DNA of 64,000 bases from Campylobacter bilis. Lineage in GTDB: Bacteria; Campylobacterota; Campylobacteria; Campylobacterales; Campylobacteraceae. Shown in pieces: positions 57,371 to 64,000 of the stretch. Within the stretch, counting starts at the first letter, position 1. Every line of letters begins with the position of its first letter. Location: positions 62,001 through 126,000 of the forward strand of contig NZ_WUED01000003.1 in the NCBI RefSeq assembly GCF_016806695.1, read 5' to 3'. Position numbers and translations under genes: made by a program. The notes beneath the pieces are model-generated. The model worked only from the letters and a program-made list of their open reading frames with translations, searched no databases and was not told the origin of the DNA.

Positions 57371-58717
57371 TTATAGTAATTCTAAAGCAAATTGATCTTC
57401 ATTAAATTGCATGCTTAGGTAATCACATATCAATTTTGCATCTCTTTGAGCATTTCCTAAACAACTAGTAGCACCTGGGCTTGGAGTCATGTTGAAAATG
57501 ATACCAGGAATTTCTGTGATACTTGCCTCTCCTAACATTAATTCTTTTTTGGTTTTATCAATGACTTGTGGTCTGACGCCTCCAAAGCCTTTTGCGTAAT
57601 AAATATCACTTGTTTTGAGGCTTGGAACTATTTTTTTGGCGTCTTTTACAAATAAGCTTTTATTGATAAAAGGTAATTCAAAGAGATAATTATAAAGGAT
57701 ATAATTTCTAATTGTAGGATCTTTTAGCATATTAAAAGTGACTTGCAAGACGGTTTTATCAAGTTGAAGGGATTTAAAAAATTCTGGCACTGATTTAAGT
57801 CCATGATAGCGTTCTAGTTTTGGGATTACAAGAGCAGTAGGGCCAAAGCGTGTATTCATATCAGCTAGTAAATCAGGATCTCCATGAAGTGCTGCAAATG
57901 GAAGTTTAGGGTTTTGTACCATGTAAACTTTACCATTTAAAAGTTTTTTCTTAGTTAAATAAAAACTCCCAGCAACAGGCCAACAGGACTTATCCATTCC
58001 TAAATTCATTTTGTGTGCTAGATATAAAGAATGTGCCCCGGCATTTACTACAACACTTTTAGCATGGTATTCTTGATGATTTGATGTTTTTAAGATGAAA
58101 ATATCATCTTTTTTTTCTATATGAGTGATTTCTTGATTGAAGGCGACAAAAGTATTTTTACCTTGTTTTTGAGCTTGTTCTATGAGATTGATACTCATCT
58201 TTCCAAAATCTACAGTTGTAAAAACCTCACCTGCTTCAATACCCATGCCACAGATATCTTCAGATCTATTATTGATACCATCTTCTCCTAAAGCTACTTT
58301 TGGTTCAATTTGTCTGATTTTTGCTTTATCAAAAAACTTGATATAAGGATAAAGTTCTTTAAATTCTTCATAGCGTTTTTTCATATAATCGCATTCTATT
58401 TCTCCCACAGCTAGAGCCATTTTTTGATGTGAAAACATGAAATTGTTTTGTGCATTTTGCATGAGTCCATATTTGACTATCATATCGGCTGTTTTTTTTA
58501 CTTTTTTTGCCTTTTCTAGGGTATAGTTGGTTTCGATATCGCCGCAATGAATCGTTTGAGAATTGCTAGTTCCTTTGGAATTTAATGTTGCAGGAGTATT
58601 GTATTTTTCTATTAAAGCGATATTTTTAATATTTGTGTATCTTGCAAGTTCGTAAAATAAGGCTGCTCCTGAAATTCCAGCCCCAACAACAAGTACATCA
58701 AATTCTTTTTGAATCAT
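57371..58717 (-). CDS. mqo: malate:quinone oxidoreductase-like FAD protein
   Basis: I place the start at the ATG at 58717 (MIQKEFDVLVVG): AAAGG lies 7 bases upstream, and the 13-residue extension from 58756 lacks such a site. The 448-residue protein has an N-terminal FAD-binding VLVVGAGISGAALFYELAR and the DAO-fold pattern through SVVVNAGAHS. It corresponds to Cj0393c, annotated as Mqo, a membrane-associated TCA-cycle enzyme that passes electrons from malate to quinone. Related L-2-hydroxyacid oxidases are an alternative. Confidence 0.85.
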   Translation of the reverse strand: MIQKEFDVLVVGAGISGAALFYELARYTNIKNIALIEKYNTPATLNSKGTSNSQTIHCGDIETNYTLEKAKKVKKTADMIVKYGLMQNAQNNFMFSHQKMALAVGEIECDYMKKRYEEFKELYPYIKFFDKAKIRQIEPKVALGEDGINNRSEDICGMGIEAGEVFTTVDFGKMSINLIEQAQKQGKNTFVAFNQEITHIEKKDDIFILKTSNHQEYHAKSVVVNAGAHSLYLAHKMNLGMDKSCWPVAGSFYLTKKKLLNGKVYMVQNPKLPFAALHGDPDLLADMNTRFGPTALVIPKLERYHGLKSVPEFFKSLQLDKTVLQVTFNMLKDPTIRNYILYNYLFELPFINKSLFVKDAKKIVPSLKTSDIYYAKGFGGVRPQVIDKTKKELMLGEASITEIPGIIFNMTPSPGATSCLGNAQRDAKLICDYLSMQFNEDQFALELL

Positions 58718-58838
58718 CGTTTTTCCTTTTTTTATTTTGATAAAGTTTTTTCTCAAATAGAAGTTTAATTTAATTTATTTTACAATAAAGTTAAATTTCA
58801 TTAACAATAAATATTAATGAGAATTTTTGTAACATTTT

Positions 58839-59468
58839 TTAATAAAGCAAATTAGGGTTTTCTTGTAAAATTTTTTTCATTCCTCTAAATACAAGAAGCT
58901 TATCATAAATTGCATGATCAAAATAATTTGCCAAAAATTGTCCATCGCCACCTGTAAAATAAATTTTTTTATTTTGGGCTGCATCTTTAATAAGTAAATA
59001 AATCCCTTTAAAAATCCCATAACTTAAAGCATCCATTGTTTTTTGAGGGAAAGCATCAAGGCTGACTTGAGTATTAAATTCGCTTTTTAATCGCGGTGAA
59101 ATATGGCTATAAATTTTTTTATAATTTGCAATACCTGGTAAAATAAAACCGCCTAGATGTATACAATGTGAAATAATGTCTATAGTGATAGCACTACCTG
59201 CATCTACAACAACCCCATCTTCAATAGTATAGCAAGCCGCAATGCGATCAACTCCTAGTCCTTGATAGATTGTATCAAATAAAAAATAAGGCTCAAGATT
59301 GATAAAATTTTTTTGATTTTTTAAATGTTCTTTAAGATGCTCATTGACATTGATATAAAAAATTTTTTGTTCGTTTTTAAATTCCATAAACTGTTTGATA
59401 GTAAGAGTGAAGTATTTGTTTTTATCTAGAAAATTAGCATTTGAATTTCCAATATCACAAAGCAGCAT
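58839..59468 (-). CDS. coaX: type III pantothenate kinase
   Basis: A 209-residue ASKHA kinase starting coenzyme A synthesis. Motifs: MLLCDIGNSNANF (phosphate 1), GLGVDRIAAC, VVDAGSAITIDI and FTGGDGQFLA. It is shorter than the roughly 255-residue typical form, as in other epsilonproteobacteria. Its ATG lies 5 bp after the end of the frameshifted small gene upstream. Confidence 0.92.
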   Translation of the reverse strand: MLLCDIGNSNANFLDKNKYFTLTIKQFMEFKNEQKIFYINVNEHLKEHLKNQKNFINLEPYFLFDTIYQGLGVDRIAACYTIEDGVVVDAGSAITIDIISHCIHLGGFILPGIANYKKIYSHISPRLKSEFNTQVSLDAFPQKTMDALSYGIFKGIYLLIKDAAQNKKIYFTGGDGQFLANYFDHAIYDKLLVFRGMKKILQENPNLLY

Positions 59469-59473
59469 AAATA

Positions 59474-59736
59474 TTAAATCCTTTTATTTGGTTGATGATT
59501 GTTTATTTTAAAGCAAAGCAAGATTTTATTAAAAAAGCATTTGTTTGTACTGGTTTTTAGCATTAAATGATTTAAAAATAAATTATCTTGCATCATCTTG
59601 CTTTTTTTGTATAAAAAAGGATATATGATTTATCCTTGCTAGCATTAAAAATAAGTCTATTTTCATTTGATGCATTTAACTTATAAAATTGAGAATTTAA
59701 TTTTAAAGTTTGCATTATTTTCTCTAAATTTTTCAT
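59474..59736 (-). pseudogene. frameshifted small gene between the BamB-like lipoprotein and coaX
   Basis: The ATG at 59736 overlaps the lipoprotein stop as TAATG and opens a 47-codon reading (MKNLEKIMQTLKLNSQFYKL...) to a TGA at 59593. A second frame, starting ATGATG around 59596, runs to a TAA at 59474. The two overlap at a run of seven A (59602-59608, T on the plus strand). One extra A would fuse them into one 87-residue ORF. It is at the position of Cj0395c. It may be a pseudogene, a slippage-prone gene or a sequencing error. Confidence 0.65.
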
Positions 59737-60734
59737 TATAATAGATCTAAAATTTTATCTTCATAATAAAATTTATCATTTCCCATAAAAGACATTTTAT
59801 CCACAGCTTCTGAAAGTTTAAATATTTGAATATTGTCTAAGTTTAAATCCATTTTAACAAGATAGCCTGTTTTTTCAAAAAGATATAAAAAGTCCTTATA
59901 TATATTACTTTTGATAAAAATAGCAAATTCAAATTTTTTCTCTGTAGTTTTTTTTAAATTATAATCTGTTTTAATAACAGTACCGTCTTTTTCTAATATA
60001 AAAATAGCATTATTAGAAAGTGCGACATCTTTAATATCAGCGTCAAGATAAAGGGTTCTATTAGGACTCACGATTATAATTTTTTTAGCCGTCGCTGCTA
60101 TGAGTTTATCTTCAAAGACATTTAAATAAATGACATTATTAAAGAAATTTTCTGCTGAAATAACGACATCTTTGATAATTTGAAGATTATTTATTGAAAG
60201 GATTAGAATTTTACCATCTAAGGTTGGATATACAACAATATTATCTAAAAATATCGGATTAGCCATGCGACTATCTTGGGCAGGGGCTGAAGTTAAAGTT
60301 TGACTGAATTTAATCCCTAATGAACGATTGGCAAGAACTATAGTATTGTTTGCAAGTACAAGGGCTAAATCATCACCATTTAAAGCTACACTTACAACAC
60401 TAGCTTCATATTTAAAAGTATAAATTTCATTATAAGAATCATCAAATATTTTTAAATTTCCATCATTATCTGCTACGACATACTCTGCGTCTTGATAAGC
60501 TAAAAGCATGTAATTTTTTGGAAGTTTAAATTTATCTATAGAAATGCCACTTTTTAAAATCGCAGTATTATTGCTAAGTTTTGCTGATGCTAAATTCCAG
60601 TCAATAATTTTAGCTTTTAAACTGTCATTATGGCTTAAATCTCCATTAATTTGCTGAGGTTCAAAGTATTGTCTTTTTGTACCGCAAGCACACAAAAATA
60701 TTAAACAAACTAGACTTAGAAATATTTTTTTCAT
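59736..60734 (-). CDS. BamB-like beta-propeller lipoprotein
   Basis: A 332-residue lipoprotein: lipobox FLCAC puts the lipidated Cys at about residue 17. The mature part has repeated short beta-strand stretches (YVVADNDGNLKIF, DNIVVYPTLDGKILILS, DKLIAATAKKIIIV) as in WD40/PQQ propellers. The adjacent upstream gene is YfgM-like, and in E. coli yfgM-bamB are adjacent, so an outer-membrane assembly role is likely but unproven. It starts by a 4-bp overlap with that gene. Confidence 0.65.
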   Translation of the reverse strand: MKKIFLSLVCLIFLCACGTKRQYFEPQQINGDLSHNDSLKAKIIDWNLASAKLSNNTAILKSGISIDKFKLPKNYMLLAYQDAEYVVADNDGNLKIFDDSYNEIYTFKYEASVVSVALNGDDLALVLANNTIVLANRSLGIKFSQTLTSAPAQDSRMANPIFLDNIVVYPTLDGKILILSINNLQIIKDVVISAENFFNNVIYLNVFEDKLIAATAKKIIIVSPNRTLYLDADIKDVALSNNAIFILEKDGTVIKTDYNLKKTTEKKFEFAIFIKSNIYKDFLYLFEKTGYLVKMDLNLDNIQIFKLSEAVDKMSFMGNDKFYYEDKILDLL

Positions 60735-61309
60735 TGTGAAATACCTTGATAATGTTTAAGATTTTTAGCAATTTGACTCAAATTTGAATTATCTTGTATT
60801 TGAGAAAGTAAAATATTAGCTTCTTCGATTTTGTTTTGTTCTAAAAGTTTATAAGCTTGCATTAATTTATCGTAGTTTTTCAAAAATACTGATGTATTGC
60901 CTAAATCTAAAGCGATAATATTTTTAAGTAAAGTATTTGTTTGGGTATTATCATAAATTTGTTTTAGTTCATTTTGAATTGTTGTATTGTTTAAATCATT
61001 GCTTTTTTGTGTCATTAAAAATACAGCATAAAGATTAATATTTTTATCTTTAAGTTTTTCTAAGAGCTTTTTATCATTAGGGTTTTGCAATAGATTGGCA
61101 TAGATTTCATTGCTTTGTTTTATATTGTATTCTTTTATTTTTGAAATTACAAAATTGCTAAAAAATGCAATAATTATAAGTACTATAATAGCAATTATAT
61201 AAAATTTATATTTACGTAAGAATCTTTCGCCTTTAATAAAACTTTCGATAAATTGCTCTTCTGTGTTAAGTTCGTTTTTAACAGCTTTTAAATTATCTTT
61301 TAGTCCCAA
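60731..61309 (-). CDS. YfgM-like membrane-anchored TPR protein
   Basis: A 192-residue protein with a cytoplasmic N-terminus, one transmembrane helix (about 37-57, YIIAIIVLIIIAFFSNFV) and a periplasmic helical part with TPR-like repeats (KLMQAYKLLEQNKIEEANILLSQI). This layout matches YfgM, a Sec- and BAM-linked helper. It is immediately upstream of the BamB-like lipoprotein, as yfgM-bamB in E. coli. Assignment rests on topology and context. Confidence 0.62.
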   Translation of the reverse strand: MGLKDNLKAVKNELNTEEQFIESFIKGERFLRKYKFYIIAIIVLIIIAFFSNFVISKIKEYNIKQSNEIYANLLQNPNDKKLLEKLKDKNINLYAVFLMTQKSNDLNNTTIQNELKQIYDNTQTNTLLKNIIALDLGNTSVFLKNYDKLMQAYKLLEQNKIEEANILLSQIQDNSNLSQIAKNLKHYQGISQ

Positions 61310-61404
61310 AATTTATCCTTAAGAATTATTTTCATTTTGTAAAAATTACGATATTGTATCATATAAATTGCAAAATATCCTAAATAATTTAAAGCTTTTT
61401 ATGA

Positions 61405-61410
61405 TATAAT
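61405..61410 (+). promoter_or_regulatory. putative -10 box of the gatC-cvpA-fur-lysS transcript
   Basis: TATAAT in ATGATATAATTTTT, 35 bp before gatC. In C. jejuni, fur has been reported to lack its own promoter and to be read from promoters upstream of gatC and of the next gene; this box fits that. Confidence 0.6.
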
Positions 61411-61445
61411 TTTTGAAATTTTAACTTTTTAGCAAGGTTTAAGAA

Positions 61446-61730
61446 ATGCAAATAGATGAAAAATTACTTACTAAACTTGAAAAATTAAGTGCTTTGCAAA
61501 TAACACAGAATAGAGATGAAACTATTGCGCAGCTTAGTGAAATCGTAAATTTTGTCCAAAACTTGAATGAACTTGATTTGCATTCTCAAGAGTTTACAGT
61601 TAATATTATAAAAGGTGCCACCCCTTTAAGGAGTGATGAGATAAAAGGTGCTAAAGTAATTGATCAAGTTTTAAATTGTGCTCCACAAAAACAAGAGCAT
61701 TTTTTTGTCGTTCCTAAAATTATAGAATGA
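61446..61730 (+). CDS. gatC: aspartyl/glutamyl-tRNA amidotransferase subunit C
   Basis: A 94-residue subunit of GatCAB, which converts Glu-tRNA-Gln and Asp-tRNA-Asn to the amide forms. Motifs: LLTKLEKLSALQI, LSEIVNFVQNLNELD, and the C-terminal FVVPKIIE matching the family's ending. gatA and gatB are not adjacent. It heads the fur operon. Confidence 0.93.
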   Translation: MQIDEKLLTKLEKLSALQITQNRDETIAQLSEIVNFVQNLNELDLHSQEFTVNIIKGATPLRSDEIKGAKVIDQVLNCAPQKQEHFFVVPKIIE

Positions 61731-61793
61731 TTAACTTAGCATTTAGTGCTTATTTGTAGAATAATTTAAATAAAAATCAGAAAGTGATTAATA

Positions 61794-62351
61794 ATGAATT
61801 TTTATTGGTTTGATGCTTTTATTTTGGGCTTTACTTTGCTTTTAGGCCTTAAAGGTATTATAAATGGTTTGATAAAAGAAATTTTCGGGCTTTTGGGTAT
61901 TATTGGCGGTGTGTTTCTTGCTTCAAAATACGCTTCCCAAGCTTCAGAGTTTATACAAAACACTTTCTATAGAATAGAAAATCAAAGTTTGGCAGAATTT
62001 GCCGGATTTTTAACTGTATTGATTATTTTTTGGATTGCTTGCTTGTTATTTGGTAATTTTCTTTCTAAATTAATCAAATTAAGCGGTTTGGGATTTTTAA
62101 ACCACATAGGTGGTTTTGTATTTGGTGGAATGAAAATTTTTTTAATTTTTGCAATTTTAATTTTTTGTATAGCAAAAATTGATTTTTTAAACGATAAATT
62201 GAATTATTTTGCTGAAGATAGCTACACTCTTAATTTACTTAAAAGAACCGGATCTTTTATCATGAATCAACCTTTAGCTGAAGATAGCTTAGAATATGCT
62301 ACTCAAAAGTTTCAAAATATTACAAATGATTTAAATAAAAAAAAGGATTGA
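61794..62351 (+). CDS. CvpA family membrane protein
   Basis: A 185-residue protein with four hydrophobic helices in the first 130 residues: [59 protein letters not shown] and a final helix. This is the CvpA (colicin V production) fold. In C. jejuni it is Cj0399. Its function is unclear; in E. coli CvpA is linked to envelope stress resistance. It is 1 bp from fur. Confidence 0.85.
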   Translation: MNFYWFDAFILGFTLLLGLKGIINGLIKEIFGLLGIIGGVFLASKYASQASEFIQNTFYRIENQSLAEFAGFLTVLIIFWIACLLFGNFLSKLIKLSGLGFLNHIGGFVFGGMKIFLIFAILIFCIAKIDFLNDKLNYFAEDSYTLNLLKRTGSFIMNQPLAEDSLEYATQKFQNITNDLNKKKD

Positions 62352-62352
62352 T

Positions 62353-62826
62353 ATGTTAATTGAAAATGTAGAATATGATGTTTTATTAGAAAGATTTAAA
62401 AAAATTTTAAGACAAGGTGGACTTAAATATACTAAACAAAGAGAGGTGCTTTTAAAAACCCTTTATCATAGCGAAAATCACTATACACCTGAAAGTTTAT
62501 ATATGGAAATTAAGCAAGTTGAACCTGGATTAAATGTTGGAATTGCTACTGTATATCGTACTTTGAATTTGCTTGAAGAAGCAGAAATGGTCACTTCTAT
62601 TTCCTTTGGTTCAGCAGGTAAGAAATATGAACTTGCTAATAAACCCCATCATGATCATATGATCTGTAAAAATTGTGGCAAAATAGTAGAATTTGAAAAT
62701 CCTATTATAGAAAGACAACAAGCTTTAATTGCTAAAGAACATGGTTTTAAACTCACAGGACATTTGATGCAACTTTATGGTGTTTGTGGAGAGTGCAATA
62801 ATCAAAAAATCAAGGTAAAAATATAA
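62353..62826 (+). CDS. fur: ferric uptake regulator Fur
   Basis: A 157-residue iron-responsive repressor. The N-terminal winged helix includes [15 protein letters not shown] and [16 protein letters not shown]. The C-terminal metal sites include [18 protein letters not shown] with a CxxC pair and a second CGEC near the end, so this is a zinc-structural Fur. It controls iron uptake and, with PerR, stress genes. It is preceded by cvpA at 1 bp and followed directly by lysS. Confidence 0.97.
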   Translation: MLIENVEYDVLLERFKKILRQGGLKYTKQREVLLKTLYHSENHYTPESLYMEIKQVEPGLNVGIATVYRTLNLLEEAEMVTSISFGSAGKKYELANKPHHDHMICKNCGKIVEFENPIIERQQALIAKEHGFKLTGHLMQLYGVCGECNNQKIKVKI

Positions 62827-64000
62827 ATGTTTGATAATGTTTTAGTTCATCAAAGGATACAAAAAGCTAAAGGATTAAGAGATTTAGGGATAAATCCTTA
62901 TCCTCATTTTCTAGAAAAAGAAATGTCTTTAGAGGTCTTTAAAGAAAAATTCTCTTATATTTTAAATCAAGAAGAAAAAAGAGATGAGAGTGTAAATGCT
63001 GTGCTTGCAGGGCGTTTAAAGCTTTTGCGTATAGCAGGAAAATCTATTTTTGCAAATATTGAAGATGAAAACACTAATTTGCAAATTTATTTTAGCAAAG
63101 ACAGTGTGGGTGAAGAGCCTTATGGAATTTTGAAGAAGAATTTAGAAGTAGGAGATATTGTTTTAGTTAAAGGTTTTCCCTTTGTAACTAAAATGGGGGA
63201 ATTTAGCTTACATGCGAGTGAAGTAAAACTCGCTACAAAAGCCATTGTCCCTTTGCCTGAAAAATATCACGGGCTTACTGATATAGAACAAAGATATCGC
63301 AAACGTTATGTAGATATGATTATGAATGCAGAGGTTAGAAAAGATTTTTTATTACGTTCTAAGGTCGTGAGTTTAATACGTCATTTTTTTGAACAAAAAG
63401 GGTTTTTAGAAGTTGAAACTCCTATGATGCATCCTATTGCAGGTGGAGCAAATGCTAAGCCTTTTGTTACTTTTCATAATGCTTTGGGTGTAGAAAGATT
63501 TTTAAGAATTGCCCCAGAACTTTATCTTAAAAGGCTTGTTGTAGGCGGTTTTGAAGCAGTTTTTGAAATCAATCGTTGTTTTAGAAATGAGGGTATGGAT
63601 TTAACCCACAATCCTGAATTTACTACTATAGAATTTTATTGGGCTTACCATAATTATAGGGATTTAATGGATTTGACTGAAGAGCTTTTTGCTTTACTTT
63701 TAGAGAAGTTAAATTTAGGAAAAATAATAGAATTTGATGGAAAAATGATAGATTTTTCCAAACCTTTTGAAAGAATTACTTATAAAGATGCGTTATGTAA
63801 ATACGGTGATTTAGATAAAGAATTGATAGAAGATAAAGAAAAAATTCTTATCAAATTAAAAACAGACGGTTTTGAAGCAAATGAAAAACTTGATCTTGGG
63901 TATTTACAAGCTGAACTTTTTGCTAACTATGTGGAGAAAAAACTGATCAATCCTACTTTTGTAGTTGATTTCCCTGTTGCTATTAGTCCTTTATCAAGAT
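62827..64000 (+). CDS. lysS: lysyl-tRNA synthetase, 3' end cut by window
   Basis: A class II synthetase; about 391 codons are visible from the ATG directly after the fur stop. The OB-fold anticodon-binding domain (about 55-145) precedes the catalytic core. The core shows motif 2, [19 protein letters not shown], and class II motif 1 near [17 protein letters not shown]. The remaining C-terminal part lies beyond the window. It is the last visible gene of the gatC-cvpA-fur operon. Confidence 0.97.
   Translation, partial: MFDNVLVHQRIQKAKGLRDLGINPYPHFLEKEMSLEVFKEKFSYILNQEEKRDESVNAVLAGRLKLLRIAGKSIFANIEDENTNLQIYFSKDSVGEEPYGILKKNLEVGDIVLVKGFPFVTKMGEFSLHASEVKLATKAIVPLPEKYHGLTDIEQRYRKRYVDMIMNAEVRKDFLLRSKVVSLIRHFFEQKGFLEVETPMMHPIAGGANAKPFVTFHNALGVERFLRIAPELYLKRLVVGGFEAVFEINRCFRNEGMDLTHNPEFTTIEFYWAYHNYRDLMDLTEELFALLLEKLNLGKIIEFDGKMIDFSKPFERITYKDALCKYGDLDKELIEDKEKILIKLKTDGFEANEKLDLGYLQAELFANYVEKKLINPTFVVDFPVAISPLSR

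Overview
The window is AT-rich chromosomal DNA from a Campylobacter of the C. jejuni/C. coli group. The evidence is protein content (CmeABC-CmeR, CosR, PflB, MsrPQ, Mqo, a TrpGD fusion) and a gene order that, from memory, follows C. jejuni NCTC 11168 from fabH (Cj0328c) to lysS (Cj0401). Several proteins, CmeA for example, look diverged from the C. jejuni versions I remember, so C. coli or a close relative is plausible. I cannot settle the species without a search. I saw no rRNA, tRNA, insertion sequence, prophage or CRISPR array. This is almost entirely core genome.

Layout. 1-3.1 kb (minus strand): lipid/ribosome cluster fabH-plsX-rpmF-yceD-like, then ndk and the ferredoxin fdxA, which faces the peroxiredoxin gene ahpC. 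4-6.7 kb: flhB converging on motB-motA. 6.7-13.6 kb (minus): polA, a YqaA-like membrane protein, uvrA and a TauE-type transporter. 13.8-19.3 kb: a trp operon, trpE-trpGD-trpF-trpB-trpA, preceded by a 24-codon leader ORF with a Trp codon near its end. 19.4-20.9 kb: a flagellar trio (CheX-like, FliN, FliO-like). 20.9-24.4 kb (minus): ppx/gppA, a ferredoxin, cosR, plsY and folB. 24.6-28 kb: di-haem peroxidase, glmM, lspA, hemJ. 28-37.5 kb (minus): a HemN-family protein and the multidrug-efflux locus ccoG-cmeR-cmeA-cmeB-cmeC with a clear operator palindrome; a small plus-strand hypothetical sits between them. 37.6-43.6 kb: rpsU, a lipoprotein/ATP-grasp pair, a D-2-hydroxyacid dehydrogenase, yajQ, a TTG-start lipoprotein, a gene remnant and an AAA ATPase. 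43.6-48.5 kb (minus): msrQ-msrP, pyrF, nusB, ribH, kdsA and a DMT permease. 48.6-55.2 kb: der-aroK-trpS-serS-pflB. 55.2-61.3 kb (minus): a small protein behind a sigma-28-like promoter, pyk, mqo, coaX, a frameshifted small gene and a BamB/YfgM-like pair. 61.4-64 kb: gatC-cvpA-fur-lysS, with lysS cut by the window end.

Themes. Oxidative-stress and iron functions recur (AhpC, FdxA, CosR, Ccp, MsrPQ, Fur), as do flagellar functions (FlhB, MotAB, FliN/FliO, PflB, the sigma-28 target). Genes are tightly packed, with many TAATG and ATGA overlaps.

No large undescribed system is visible. The most interesting items are small: the trp leader ORF with a possible ribosome-controlled Shine-Dalgarno switch; a small gene split by a frameshift at a seven-A tract (59474-59736); a decayed ORF relic at 41764-41904; a 16-bp tandem repeat upstream of ahpC; and a perfect 13-bp inverted repeat containing the cmeC stop codon.
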